Assembly (NCBI GenBank): GCA_019454045.1
Contig: SKCR01033469.1
Coordinates: 372,001-436,000 of the forward strand
Reading direction: 5' to 3'
DNA length: 64,000 bases
From: Zanthoxylum bungeanum
Taxonomy: Eukaryota > Streptophyta > Magnoliopsida > Sapindales > Rutaceae
Shown: positions 1 through 12,064 of the stretch, one piece after another
Position numbering within the stretch: position 1 is the first letter of the stretch
Layout of the letters: the number at the start of each line of letters is the position of its first letter
Position numbers and translations under genes: made by a program
Notes under the pieces: generated by a model
Database searches by the model: none
What the model was told of the DNA's origin: nothing
Seen by the model: only the letters and a program-made list of their open reading frames with translations

Positions 1-440
1 ATTTGATCATATTCAAATAAAGTCTACGAATCTAGTTTATTGGGCAATGTGCCTATAACACTATTTATTTGGTAAAAGTGCAAATGCCACCAATCTGTTT
101 GCCCTAGTTCATAGTGAATCAAGTGGGCCCATGTCTAGCTAGGCTAGAGGTGGATATGAATATTTTGTGACCTTTACGGATATGGCATCGCGTTATGGTT
201 ATGTGTTTCTTTTGAAATAAAAATCGGAAAATTCTAAAGTTTTCGACACGAAATAGACAAACAGATCGGCTATAGTATTATACCGTCACGGTAAGACCAT
301 AATGGAAAATACTTAAGCAATAAGTTTCTAATAAACTTGAAAGAGTAAAGTATTCTTTCAAATGAGGACTCCTCCCGGAACTCGTCAGTTAGACGGTGTG
401 TCCGAACAAGAGTAACCGAATTATGTTAGACATGATAAGG
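1..440 (+). pseudogene. Copia-1 integrase relic (left fragment)
   Basis: This is a decayed piece of a Ty1/copia polyprotein, from the end of the GAG-pre-integrase zinc region into the integrase core. Recognisable blocks are a 'VHSE.SGPMS' stretch, 'GGYEYFVTF' near 150-175, and 'TPPGTRQLDGVSEQ' near 365-410, which match the family patterns around the integrase catalytic core. Frameshifts and stops break the frame throughout. The fragment stops at 440 because Copia-2 inserted there. Its continuation resumes at 10,214 after the duplicated taagg. The 5' part of Copia-1 lies left of the window. Confidence 0.85.
436..440. repeat. TSD of Copia-2 (left copy, taagg)
   Basis: The 5-bp taagg immediately precedes the TGTTGG start of the Copia-2 LTR and is repeated at 10,214-10,218 directly after its CCAACA end. 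Joining the flanks restores continuous copia integrase homology. Confidence 0.95.
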
Positions 441-2457
441 TGTTGGATAATTATGACCCATAGCGTCACTATTTGTACAGATCATGGTGTTGTTGTACAA
501 ATTAACTATGTGACAAAGGAGATTGCACTCTTATCATTTGTGATTAGATCACCTAGATGTATAAATGATGAGAGGTCCCTATGATTTGTTCCTGGACAGA
601 GAATTATATAAGACAATATCAGTCCACGAAGAATAAATCATTAAATATCCCTAGTCAGAGTATTATCGAGATTGGACATCGATAAATACGTAAAAGACTA
701 GTATTACACTTGTGCGCGTTGTGAGGGCACAACATCATAGTTCTCATATATTTGGGTATAGGATACTCATGCAAGTGTAATAGTAGGTTGTGTTTTACCG
801 ATGGTACGGGAAACAGCTTCGCTCTGGATAGACCGCCTCAGAATTCCATTGGTAGTATGACTATGTGTCTATGGAAGTTCCGAAATCAGGGTAGGTGTAT
901 TTGGTCTTAACCTGAGACTTGCACCGCTAATACTTGCGACAATCAATATACTTTGGTTGAGGTCGTCCAAGGCTTTAACAGGTTCTGTGTACGCCAATGC
1001 TGGGTATATTGAGAATCGTAGTGTGTGGGTGTGATGTCAAGATGGAAGTGTCACTCCAGTCATATGGAGATGATGGTCACGTAAGATACGGGACTGGTTC
1101 TCTTAAATGCTGCAGCTATCGGGATAAAATGACAGGTCATGTTTATCCGATTATAGAGACTAGTTACCAGACATCCGACATGTGCTTCGTACGGGGCAGA
1201 CACAATTCCAGCCCCAGACCTAGCACATGATCATCAGATACTGGACAGAAATACGTAATACTACGTATACTACGCCTGATACAGATCATTTATTCTTGTA
1301 AGGATGTTTCCGGAGAATTGGGTAGGCATGGCGCTTTGCTAGAGGCCAACCTTTTCTTGTAAATCGGTATAAACGTAGTATGAGGTACTTACGTGTTCGG
1401 ATAGTCCGACGACCAAATTTATTGCCAACATATCCGGGGATCTCATGGGTCGCTTCCCGAAGATTCACCGATGACGTATGACTCGCACTCTAAATTAATC
1501 TGGGATTAATTAGAAGAGAGAAAATTAATCTGGGATTAATTGCGGAGATATTTTATCTGGGATAAAATATCAATTAAAGAGAGATAACGAATAATTTGGA
1601 ATTAATCGATTAATTAATATATTTGATATATTAAACGAAATTAGATTTCGACGCGAAATTAAAATTAGATTTTAATTCAGGCGAACAAATTAATTTAGAA
1701 TTAATTCGTTAGCGACGTGAATAGTGATTTCGCTAGGCGTAATCATTTAATTACGCCGCAAGGGAAAATTCGTTAATTTGGAATTAGCGAACCCGAGCCC
1801 GGGATTATTTGCGAGCACATTTGCATTTCGAATTCGAGAGTGTGGCACGCAAGTCAAATCAAGCATCAAATCGCTAGTCACATCAAGCGTCAAATCACTT
1901 GTCACTTTGAGTGATGTGTGACTTGATTGATTGATGTGATGATTGTAGTTGTTGGAATGGTTGTTGCCATTGACTTTGAAGCCAAATAAATGGTAAATCA
2001 TTTAATTATTTTTGGAAAATATAAATGGGTATTAGATACACATTTTACACAACAACACATCATCTCTCTTCTCTATTTCTCTCTACTCTTCACGCCCAGG
2101 GGCAAATGCTCACTGGTTTTGCCAAGAAAATCGAGCAGTGGGAAGCAAGAGTTGGAAATTTGTGGCAAATTTCTTGAGTGCTAGCACACTTACGAGACAC
2201 GCGAAGGTGATAGGGAAGTTCACCCATGAGCCGGGAATCGTTCGACGAAGCTTGGAGCTTGACGAAGGACCAAAACCGAGCCAAAAATAGTGAGGTGATC
2301 TGCTCACTGCCGTGACCAGTTCAAGGTCAGAAAAATCATATTTTTTTGCCTCCGCGTCGCTCAACCGATCGATGTGAGTATTCCGTAACTTCTTCGATTT
2401 GTATTCGCACTTGATTCATGCTTATTATTGATCTTGGGACCTTAATAGAAACCAACA
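441..2457 (+). repeat. Copia-2 5' LTR
   Basis: The LTR is 2017 bp, begins TGTTGGATAATTATG and ends GAAACCAACA. It is nearly identical to 8,196-10,213 (three differences in the first 165 bases by eye). It contains an AT-rich stretch of triloop inverted repeats (about 1494-1789) and a CT-rich run near 2060-2095. Short open stretches inside it are not supported as genes. Confidence 0.95.
1494..1789 (+). repeat. Triloop inverted-repeat array in Copia-2 5' LTR
   Basis: Consecutive short inverted repeats, most with a 3-nt spacer: ATTAATC-TGG-GATTAAT (1494-1510, again 1524-1540), ATTTTATC-TGG-GATAAAAT (1550-1568), AATATAT-TTG-ATATATT (near 1616-1632), CGAAAT-TAG-ATTTCG (1636-1650), an AATTAAAAT/ATTTTAATT pair (1657-1677), AATTAATT-TAG-AATTAATT (1688-1706). 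A GCGTAAT/ATTACGC pair with a 6-nt loop follows at 1737-1756. The same series is present in all six copia LTRs here. Confidence 0.85.
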
Positions 2458-2458
2458 A

Positions 2459-2470
2459 TGGCATCTTGAG
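2459..2470 (+). promoter_or_regulatory. Degenerate primer-binding site of Copia-2
   Basis: Just after the LTR end the sequence reads TGGCATCTTGAGC, a degraded version of the copia site complementary to initiator tRNA-Met (TGGTATCAGAGC). Copia-3 keeps TGGTATCA at the same place. Confidence 0.7.
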
Positions 2471-4850
2471 CAAGGTTTGAGCATGAAAAAGTTTAGGGTT
2501 AAAATTTGGGTAAATTGATTTTGAGCATGAATTTGTGAAATTGATGAATGATATGCTTAAATGTGTTTGAATTGAAGTTTGATTGTATCAATTTCAAGAA
2601 AATGGTTTGGAATAATTTTGCCCAAATTTGGATGGCTTGGCCGAATGCCTTATGCCCTAAAATGTCTTGGATTTTTTTTGATTGTTGATTCATTAGATGA
2701 GTTAGAATCATTCGGGAATGTGATTTAATGTCGATTGTGGAATTAATTGGATTGAATTCGAATCGGACAAAAATCCCCTCCCTTGGCCGAGACTTGTAGC
2801 ATGTAAATTGGGTTTGATTTTAATCAAAATGTGTTGGACATGTGATGATGAAAATGAGAATGATTAGTTATGTTAATTAATGTTTTAGAAATGTTAATTT
2901 GGGTGATTAATCATGATATACACTTTGGTAATTAAATTGGGAATTTGGAATTTTATGATTTAATTATTTTGGGCCTATTGTGAAATTGGGCTTCAGTGTT
3001 GTAATTGGGCTGTTGGGCTTTGTTGTACAAAGTAGGGTTAAGGCAAATTGGATTGGATTCAATTGGGCCCAAAACCGCATCCATAAAGCCCAAATGCGAC
3101 TTAATGAACCTTTAAAGTTTAATTGGGCCTAATGGGCCAAAATTGATTTATGGGCTTATGGGTAACTCCCGGATTGGATTTTGGTTATTTGGTTTGACCC
3201 GAGTTGACCAAAAGTCCACGCCTTAAGAATTTAATTAAAAGCCCATTGGACTTTAATTAAATTGACGTTGGACGTTAAATCGGGCTTTGAGACCCGTTGC
3301 GATTAAATTTGGAATTTAAGTCGTAAAAGTTCATTAATAAAGTGTAGTATTTAATTTGGAATTAAATAGCAAATTAGAATTGAATGCATATTAAATTGGA
3401 TTTAATGATGTAGTTTAATTTAATTCGAGAATTCGTACTTTGAGTACTTATTCTAAAAAACGAGTTTGACTCGAGCAAAATCAAATCGTTGTTTGAACAT
3501 TGGATGATCACTAATTATCATATTAATTAATTTGATTAGATTGATTGATAATATGCTTGTGTTAATACATGGTTGCGATGCATGAATAATGTATATCGGA
3601 TGGATATTAGATGGGTGGGACAATTTTAGAAATTGTTGTAATAAATTTTATTTATTAATTGGACCTGCGTGTCCAGCCTTATCACCTCCTTATTCTTTGT
3701 ATTCTCTTCTCACCTATTCCCCTCAATGTAAATGAGGTTTCTTTAGAAGTGTAGTGTAACGGGTAGAAGTAAATACTTGTGCTAGCGGGAGAGAGAAATG
3801 GAGAGATTTGATCTAGGATCAATGTGTAAAATATCCATCCGCATATCATTATTATTTTTCAAATGCGCTTTATTATGTGTTTAGAATGCATGTTTAAGGG
3901 TGTATGATGATGAGACCTTAACAAAGATAATAAATTGGTTGCCAATTTGCACGCGAAAAAACCTCACAAAATATTAAGCATTTTTCCTTCCATTGAGTGA
4001 TTCTCACTCAAGATCTGAGACTGGCATTGGCTTGTTGGCCAAAGTCAAGGCCTTTGTCCGTCGAGGATGTGTTTGAATCACGAAGGCTTTGTTCCATATC
4101 AGTGTCTTGTCCAAGTTGTGGTTTGTTGGCCAAATTCAAGACCGTTTCTTGTCCATCGACATTGATTACCAAGCTTTCCATGGTCAATGGGCCGCGCTTG
4201 ACTAGGATCACTAAGTTTGTTGTGCCAAAGCCAAGGCTTAGTTGATTCAGAGGAAAAAGGTTAGGAAATACATTGGATGTATTGGCATATATAAGATATA
4301 TGTTTCGGACTTGGATGTCCCCCTACCGGATCTAGGAATTGGATTGGATCCAATCGATCTTAGAGATCTACCTAGTTAATTATCATACAATTTGTTGGCC
4401 AAAATCAAGATTGTGTGATATTTAACGGGATCCTAGCCCACTAGGAAACGCGGTTTCCCGAGTACTCGACAGAGGGTTAGAGGCTCGCCGAAAAATAGTG
4501 GGAGGCAAGAATTGAATTTGCAATACTCGTTTAATTATTTTCCATACGCGCTCAAACAAATATCATTCGTCAAATAAATTAAATGTTAGTTGGACTAATA
4601 TTTAATTGTTGTTTTAATTAATAGTTGGACTATATTCAAACTATTCATTTATAGTTGATTTTATAATTGGATTATAGTAATCAATATAATTGATTTTAAT
4701 CTTTTATTAATTATAGTTGATTAAATAGTTGGACTATTGTAATCATTATAATAAATAGTACCTAAATCATTGATTAAATAGTTGGACTATTAGAATCAAG
4801 ATAGAATTGAAAGATTTACATTTAAAACATAATCCTAGGGAAAATGTATT
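2471..4850 (+). other. Copia-2 untranslated leader / upstream gag region, no gene seen
   Basis: AT-rich sequence of about 2.4 kb with many 'gggcc/ggccca' words and no reading frame I recognise. Its reverse complement is clearly present in Copia-3 (about 33,547-35,490), so it is a regular part of this copia subfamily. A block at 4000-4245 and its counterpart at 33,733-33,960 contain the recurring word 'ttggccaaa'. Confidence 0.7.
4590..4800 (+). repeat. Degenerate AT-rich short tandem repeat
   Basis: Diverged repeats of roughly 40-60 bp share the words 'atagttgatt', 'tagttggactat' and 'taatcaatataat'. Copia-3 has a related stretch at 31,130-31,320 on the other strand. It lies in what should be the gag region. 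Confidence 0.6.
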
Positions 4851-5450
4851 TAAATGGTTTAATTTTCAAAATGAGAATAAATTTCAGGATGGTCCTGGAA
4901 ATTAATAAGTTATTTTAATTGATAAAATAACATATTATGCCTAAAGCCCGGAGTTAAGCAAATAGTCGAGCATAATCTTTGGAATATTTATGTAATGATA
5001 ACTTTAGTGCTTAATCCATTATACTTACCGCAGTAGACTCCTTAATTTCTGAATCAGAACTAAGGATTAGATCCTTAAAGTATGATAAAGAAATTGAAGG
5101 ATCTTTATAAATCTATACTTAGATTTTAGAAGTACTATTTATTGCAATAGTTAACTCTTGGAGAGTTAATGACTATTCTCAAGGAGATAAAAGTCAAAGT
5201 TTGCAATTAGGCAAGTAGCGCAAGGCGAACCTTACTTCGATATTCTAGAAGGCCAAGGCTTGGCCAAAGGCTTTTGGAATATGAAAAGGGCAAATGGCAA
5301 AATCATTATAATCTTCTAGGAAGATAAAAGACATATCCCAAAATGTCTGCCTAATTGTGGCAAACGGGATTGCAGAAGCGTGACTGCCGTTTGGACAAAG
5401 CAGACATGAAGGAATTGAAGACGAGCAAGGCTCTGACTTCAAATATGTTT
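4850..5450 (+). pseudogene. Copia-2 gag relic with zinc knuckle
   Basis: A broken copia gag C-terminal half. Conceptual translation gives fragments of the middle of gag and then 'CLNCGKR' near 5345-5365, the start of the CCHC zinc knuckle that binds RNA. The rest of the knuckle is lost to frame damage. Copia-3 preserves the same knuckle better. No continuous frame exists. Confidence 0.6.
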
Positions 5451-5499
5451 GTCAAATTATGTTCACTACTAGTATTAAAATTAGATTTTAAATACTTAG

Positions 5500-8180
5500 T
5501 GTGGTACATAAATATATACTGATGTTCAGAATCTGTTTTGAACAGGATACTGACTTCATTTGAGATTTCATCTGCGGATTGGAAACGGAACGGAAGTCGC
5601 TGTTTTAATCGTAGATACCTGAGTTTAGGAACTACCTTTTGGGTGTGTACCTAAAATTGGAAACTTATAATGTAACTAGTTTGACTAGAAACATTATCTA
5701 TATCAGTGTTTAACCCTGCGGGTGAACCTTTATATTCTAGAACACTAAAGTGTTTTATTATATAAGGATGATATTGAGATAAACACATTAGATGTGAATA
5801 ACAGAGTTATATTTTGAATATAAATAAATCTCAAATATATAACATGACAAACAATTAGCTCGAACTGATTTGATCAGAAGAAACTAATTGTGGCATTGTT
5901 GTCAAGGACACAATTAAACAAGACTCGTATATCCACACTTTCGAAGAGTGGGTACTGGGACTGATTTGATTCCAATCAAATAAAGTCTACGAATCTAGTT
6001 TATTGGGCAAAGTGCCTAAAGCACTATTTACTTGGTAAAAGTGTAAATGCCACCGATCTGTTAGCCCTAGTTCATAGTGAAGTAAGTGGGCCCATGTCTA
6101 GCTAGGCTAGAAGTGGATATGAATATTTCGTGACCTTACGGATGTGGCATCGCGTTATGGTATGTGTTTCTTTTGAAGAACACAAATCAGAAACTTTTAT
6201 AGTTTCGACACGAAATAGACAAACAGATCGGCTATAGTATTATATCGTCACGGTAGGACCGTAATGGAAAATACTTAGGCAATAAGTTTCTAATATACTT
6301 GAAAGAGTATGGTATTCTTTCATATGAGGACTCCTCCCGGAACACGTCATTTTGACGGTGTGTCTGAACATGATCAACCAAATTTGTTGGACATGATAAG
6401 GTTAATCATGAGTCGCTCTGAGCTACCATTTCCTCCAATGGATAAGCTTAACAGTGCAAGAACTTATTTTGAATAAGGTTCCATAAAAATCTGTTTGACA
6501 TATATCATATTAGATAGGAACGGGAAAGAAACCGGGTTTCTCATTCCTGATAAATTGGGTATGCTAGGAATGTGTTTGGATGATACCAAACTAGAACCCA
6601 AATTGGATAAGTGCCAATTGTAGGTTATCCTAGGGATACCAAAGTATTGTACTTATACAACTCACTAGAGAACAATTAGATTGTTGCTCACCATGCGGTT
6701 TTCCTAAGAGGAATACCGATATGCAGTGGTAAGTGGGAGGATAGTAAAACTCAATGAAAATCGGAGTAATACTGTCCAAGGCATTGAATCCTAATGGAAC
6801 ACAAATAGTTCATCAAGGATGAAGCTATTACCATTAATCTTCGTAATACACAAGAACCGCGTATGTCAGAGAGAGTCAGAAAGCAACCTAGGGTATGGGT
6901 TTCTGATCTCACCTCATAAAGATGTATATCTTATTGAGGTATACTAACTGACTACGTATGTGGAAGTGATACAAGGTATTGGCTCCCTGTTATGACAAAG
7001 TGTCATGAATCCGAAATGGATTCCATGTATATCAACTATGTTTGGATACTAGTTGATGTACCGCAAGGCATTGTGCCAACGTATAAAGCTAGGCTTTTAG
7101 CCGAAAGGTATCGTTATCAACATTGTGTTGACTACGATTCAACCTTTTACCTGTTGCCACGGTAAATCCATTTGGATAATGCTTGCTAAAGCTACATGTT
7201 TCATTTATGAAATATGTCAGCTTAACGGGAAAATCGCTTTCTTGAAAAGGAAATCTTTCGGAGGATGTTTACAACATCCTGTCGGTTTTGTCGTACCATA
7301 ACAAGCAAACAAGGTTTTCAGGTTATTCGATCCATGTTTGGATTGAAGTAAGCATAGGTTCTTGGAATTGTCATTTTGATGTGATCATAATGGTTTATGA
7401 TTTAATTCAAAACGAAATGATTCTTGTGTATATAAGAGGGTTAGTGGGAGCGCACTGACAGTTGTTGTCCTATAAAATAATGATAATACGTAATTTCTTG
7501 GAAATGATATTCCTAATAAAACTATCGGTGAAAGCTTGGCTTTCGAGAAAACTCTCCGAGAATTCGTACATTGAAAAATGTACGCAACCTGGTGTCTCAT
7601 ACGCTTTGAGCATATGGATTCACAAATAGGCCAATCCAAGTGATAGTCACTGGATTGATGTTAATAACATTCGTTAGTATCTTAGAGAACTAAGGATGCT
7701 ATCTTAGTCTATGGAGAAGGAGAACTTGAAGTGACTAGGGTCACTGTAGCAAGTTTCCTAAACCGATAAAATGACTATAAGTCGCAAACGGTACTATACA
7801 GTTTGAATAACGGAACAGTGAACTGGAAATCATCCAAGCAAGATACTGTTACAGAATAAACAACAAATGCAGGTTATTGCTGCAGCTGAGGCGGCAATAG
7901 AAGCCTTCTGGGTCGATAATAAATCTAATTAGATTAGATATAATTCTGTTAGCAGCTGAGCTAGGCGTCAGTACAGTCTAAAGAATTAATGGTCTCATCA
8001 ACGATCCAGATAAATACTTCGACTATTCATCTGATTCGTTCGGATCATACATCGTGGCGATGTGATGATCGAATAAATCGCATCAGATGATATCATGCAA
8101 ATCCGCTGACGAAAGTTTTCTCAGCAGTTTGAGCCAACCGTACATAGTTCGGGTGTTAAGCACTCGAGTGACTGGCTATA
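5500..8180 (+). pseudogene. Copia-2 pol relic (protease to RNase H)
   Basis: A decayed copia polyprotein. Landmarks in order are: protease remnant near 5510-5540, GAG-pre-integrase block near 5880-5960, integrase 'GYEYF' near 6115 and 'TPPG' near 6330, reverse transcriptase near 7010-7420 (block equivalent to TAFL at about 7230), and RNase H near 7700-8150. Stops and indels occur every few dozen codons. At 7951-7995 the segment that carries the catalytic CDN of RNase H in Copia-0 is replaced by unrelated-looking sequence, shared with Copia-1 and Copia-3. Confidence 0.85.
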
Positions 8181-8195
8181 GGCCAAGTGGGATAT
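8181..8195 (+). promoter_or_regulatory. Polypurine tract of Copia-2
   Basis: The tract GGCCAAGTGGGATAT lies directly upstream of the 3' LTR. It is one change from the GGCCAAGTGGGAGAT form in the other copia copies. It primes plus-strand synthesis in this family. Confidence 0.8.
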
Positions 8196-10213
8196 TGTTG
8201 GACAATTATGACCCATAGCGTCACTATTTGTACAGATCATGGTGTTGTTGTACAAATTAACTATGTGACAAAGGAGATTGCACTCTTATCATTTGTGATT
8301 AGATCACCTAGATGTATAAATGATGAGAGGTCCCTTTGATTTTTTCCTGGACAGAGAATGATATGAGACAGTATCAGTCCACGAAGAATAAATCATTAAA
8401 TATCCCTAGTCAGAGTATTATCGAGATTGGACATCGATAAATAAGTAAAACTAGTATTACACTTGTGCGCGTTGTGAGGGCACAGCGACATAGTTCTCAT
8501 ATATTTGGGTATAGGATACTCATGCAAGTGTAATATGAGGTTTTGTTTTACCGATGGTACGGGAAACAGCTTCGCTCTTGATAGACCCACTCGAAATTTC
8601 ATTGGTAGTATGACTATGTGTCTATGGAAGTCCGAAATCAGGGTAGGTGTATTTGGTCTTAACCTGAGACTTGCACCGCTAATACTTGCGACAATCAATA
8701 TACTTTGGTTGAGGTCGTCCAGGGCTTTAGCAGGTTATGTGTACGCTAATGCTGGGTATATTGAGAATCCTAGTGTGTTGGGTGTGATGTCAAGACGGAA
8801 GTGTCACTCCAGTCATATGGAGATGATGGTCACGTAGGATACGAGATTGGTTCTCATAAATGTTGCAGCTATCAGGATAAAATTGCAAGGTCATGTTTAT
8901 CCGATTATAGAGACTATTTACCAGACATGCGACATGTGCTTCGTACGGGGCAGACACAATTCCAGCCCCAGGCCTAGCACATGATCATCAGATACTGGAC
9001 ATAAATACGCAATACTACGTATAATATGCCTGATACAGATCCTTTATTCCTGTAATGATGTTTTCGGAGAATTGGGTAGGCATGGCGCTTTGCTTGAGGC
9101 CAACTTTGTCTTGTAAATCAGTATAAACGTAGTACGAGGTACTTACGTGTTCAGATAGTCCGACGATCGAATTTACTGCCAACATATCCGGGGATATCAT
9201 GGGTTATTTCCCGAAGATTCACCGATGACGTATGACTCGTACTCTAAATTTATCTGGGATTAATTAGAAGAGAGAGAAAATTAATCTGGGATTAATTGCG
9301 GAGATATTTTATCTGGGATAAAATATCAATTAAAGAGAGATAACGATAAATTTGGAATTAATCGATTAATTAATAGATTTGATGTATTAAACGAAATTAG
9401 ATTTCGATGCGGAATTAAAATTAGATTTTAATTCAGGCGAACGAATTAATTTAGAATTAATTCGTTAGCGACGTGAATAGTGACTTCGCTAGGCGTAATC
9501 ATTTAATTACGTCGCAACGGAAAATTCGTTAATTTGGAATTAGAGAACCCGAGCCCAAGATTATTTGCGAGCGCATTCGCATTTCGAATTCGAGTGCGGC
9601 ACGCAAGTCAAATCAAGCGTCAAATCGCTAGTCACATCAAGCGTCAAATCACTTGTCACTTTGAGTGATGTGACTTGATTGATTGATGTGATTGATTGTA
9701 GTTGTTGGAATGGTTGTTGCCATTTGACTTTTGAAGCCAAAGAAATGGTAAATCATTTAATTATTTTTGGAAAATATAAATGGGTATTAGATACACATTT
9801 TACACAACAACACATCATCTCTCCTTCTCTCTTTCTCTCTACTCTTCACGCCCAAGGGGTAAATGCTCACTGGTTTTGCCAAGAAAACCGAGCAGTGGGA
9901 AGCAAGAGTTGGAAATTTGTGGCAAATTTCTTGAGTGCTAGCACACTTACGAGACATGCGAAGGTGATAGGGAAGTTCACCCATGAGCCGGGAATCGTTC
10001 GACGAAGCTTGGAGCTTGACAAAGGACCAAAACCGAGCCAAAAACAGTGAGGTGATCTGCTCATTGCCGTGACCAGTTCAAGGGCAGAAAAATCAGATTT
10101 TGTTGCCTCCGCGTCACTCAACCGATCAATGTGAGTATTCCGTAACTTCTTCGATTTGTATTCACACTTGATTCATGCTTATTATTGATTTGGGACCTTA
10201 ATAGAAACCAACA
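8196..10213 (+). repeat. Copia-2 3' LTR
   Basis: The LTR is 2018 bp with ends TGTTGG and CCAACA, colinear with 441-2457. The triloop inverted-repeat array lies at about 9248-9542. It is followed directly by TSD taagg. Confidence 0.95.
9248..9542 (+). repeat. Triloop inverted-repeat array in Copia-2 3' LTR
   Basis: Same order of stems as in the 5' LTR. CGAATTAATT-TAG-AATTAATTCG is perfect here (about 9440-9463), and the first stem is damaged. Confidence 0.8.
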
Positions 10214-10218
10214 TAAGG
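10214..10218. repeat. TSD of Copia-2 (right copy, taagg)
   Basis: Matches 436-440 and follows the CCAACA end of the 3' LTR. Confidence 0.95.
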
Positions 10219-12064
10219 TTAATCATTAGTCGCTCTAAGCTACTATTTCCTTCAACGGATAAGCATTAACAGTGCAGAACTTATTTAGAATAAGGTTCCA
10301 TTAAAATCTGTTTGACAGATATCATATTAGATATGAACAGGAAAGAAACCAGGTTTCTCATTCCTGAATATTTGGGTATGCTAGGCATGTGTTTGGATGA
10401 TACCAAACTAGAACCCAAATTGGATAAGTGCCAATTGTAGGTTATCCTAGGGATACCAAAGTATAGTACTTATACAACTCACTTGAGAACAATGTAATTG
10501 TTGCTCACCATGCGGTTTTCCTAAGAGGAATACCGATATGCAGGGGTAAGTTGGAGGATAGTAAAACTCGATGAAAATCGGAGTAATACTGTCCAAGGCA
10601 CCGAATCTTAATGGAACATAAATAGTTCATCAAGGATGAAACTATTACTATTAATCTTCGAATACACAAGAACCACGTAAGTCGGAGAGAGTCAGAAAAC
10701 AACCTGGGGTATGGGTTTCTGATCTCACTTCATAAAGATGTCAATCTTATTTAGGAATACCAACTGACTACGTATGAGAAAGTGATACAAGGTATCGACT
10801 CCCTATTATGACAAAGTGTCATGAGTCCGAAATGGATTCCATGTATATCAACTATGTTTGGATACTAGTTGATGTACCGCAAGGCATTGTGCCTAATGGT
10901 ACTTTATAAGTCCTCAAGGAAGACATACATGGATGGCAACATACCAACGTGTAAAGCTAGGCTTTTAGTGAAAAGGTATCGTTATCAACATTGTGTTGAT
11001 TACGATTCAACCTTTTACCTGTTGCCACGGTAAATCTATTTGGATAATGCTTGCTAATGATGTATGTTTCATTAGTGAAATATGACAGCTTAACGGGAAA
11101 ATCGCTTTCCTGAAAAGGAAACCTTTCAGAGGATGTTTACAATATCCTATCGTTTTTGTCGTAACATAACAAGCAAACAAGGTTTGCGGGTTATTCGATC
11201 CATGTTTGGATTGAAACAAGCATAGGTTCTTGGAATTATCATTTTGAGGTAATCATAATGGTATATGATTTATTTCAAAACGGAAATGATTCTTATGTAT
11301 ATAAGAGGATTACTGGGAGCGCACTGACAGTGGCTATCCTATAAATAATGATAATACGTCATTTCTTGGAAATGATATTCCTATAAATAATTGGTGAAAG
11401 CTTGGCTTTCGATAAGACTCTCCGAGAAATCGTACATTGAAAAATGTACGCGACCTGATGTCTCATATGCTTTGAGCATATGGATTCACAAACAGGCCAA
11501 TCCTAGTGATAATCACTCGATTGATGTTAAGAACATCCGTTAGTATCTTAGAGAACTAAGGATACATTCTTAAACTATGGAGATGGAGAACTTGAAGTGA
11601 CTGGGATCACTACTGCAAGTTTCCAAACCGATAAAACGACTATAAGTCACACAACAGTACTATACCAAGTTTGAATAGCGGTACAGTGAGCTGGAAATCT
11701 TCCAAGCAAGATATTGTTACCGAATAAACAACAAATGCGGGTTATTGCTGCAGCTGAGGCAGCAATAGAAGCCTTCTGGATCGATAACAAATATAATTAG
11801 ATTAGATATAATTCTGGTAGCAGCTGAGCTAGGCGTCAGCACAATCTAAAGAATTAATGGTCTCATCAACGATCCAGATATATACTTCGATATTCATCTG
11901 ATTCGTTCAAATCATACATCGTGGTGATGTGATGATAGTATAAATCGCATCATATGATAATCATGAAAATCCGCTCACGAAAGAAATTCTCAGCAGTTTC
12001 AGCCAACCGTACATAGTTCGGGTGTAAGACACTCGAGTGACTGGCTATAGGCCAAGTGGGAGAT
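10214..12064 (+). pseudogene. Copia-1 pol relic (integrase end, RT, RNase H)
   Basis: Continuation of the fragment at 1-440. It holds the integrase C-terminal part, reverse transcriptase (blocks near 10,790-11,230, colinear with Copia-2 at 7000-7350) and RNase H (11,570-12,050). It ends in the purine tract AAGTGGGAGAT. Many stops and indels. The RNase H catalytic segment is replaced at 11,819-11,865 by the same sequence as in Copia-2, and the stop in 'gaataaacaac' near 11,720 is shared. Confidence 0.85.

Larger units (their letters stand above)
441..10213 (+). mobile_element. Copia-2, complete Ty1/copia LTR retrotransposon with a defective interior
   Basis: A 9.77-kb element on the plus strand with two LTRs of about 2.02 kb, terminal TGTTGG...CCAACA, a degenerate initiator-Met-type primer site after the 5' LTR, a purine tract before the 3' LTR and TSD taagg. 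The order of relics is leader, gag with zinc knuckle, GAG-pre-integrase, integrase, reverse transcriptase and RNase H, so it is copia type. No frame is intact. It carries the same RNase H lesion as Copia-1 and Copia-3, so it was probably already defective when it moved. It sits inside Copia-1. Confidence 0.93.

Noticed and set aside
4008..4245. Open frames on both strands around 4000-4245 and at 33,733-33,918
   Set aside because: Both strands are open over the same copia leader block in two copies. This reflects low stop density of the repeated 'ttggccaaa' sequence, and no protein family is recognised.
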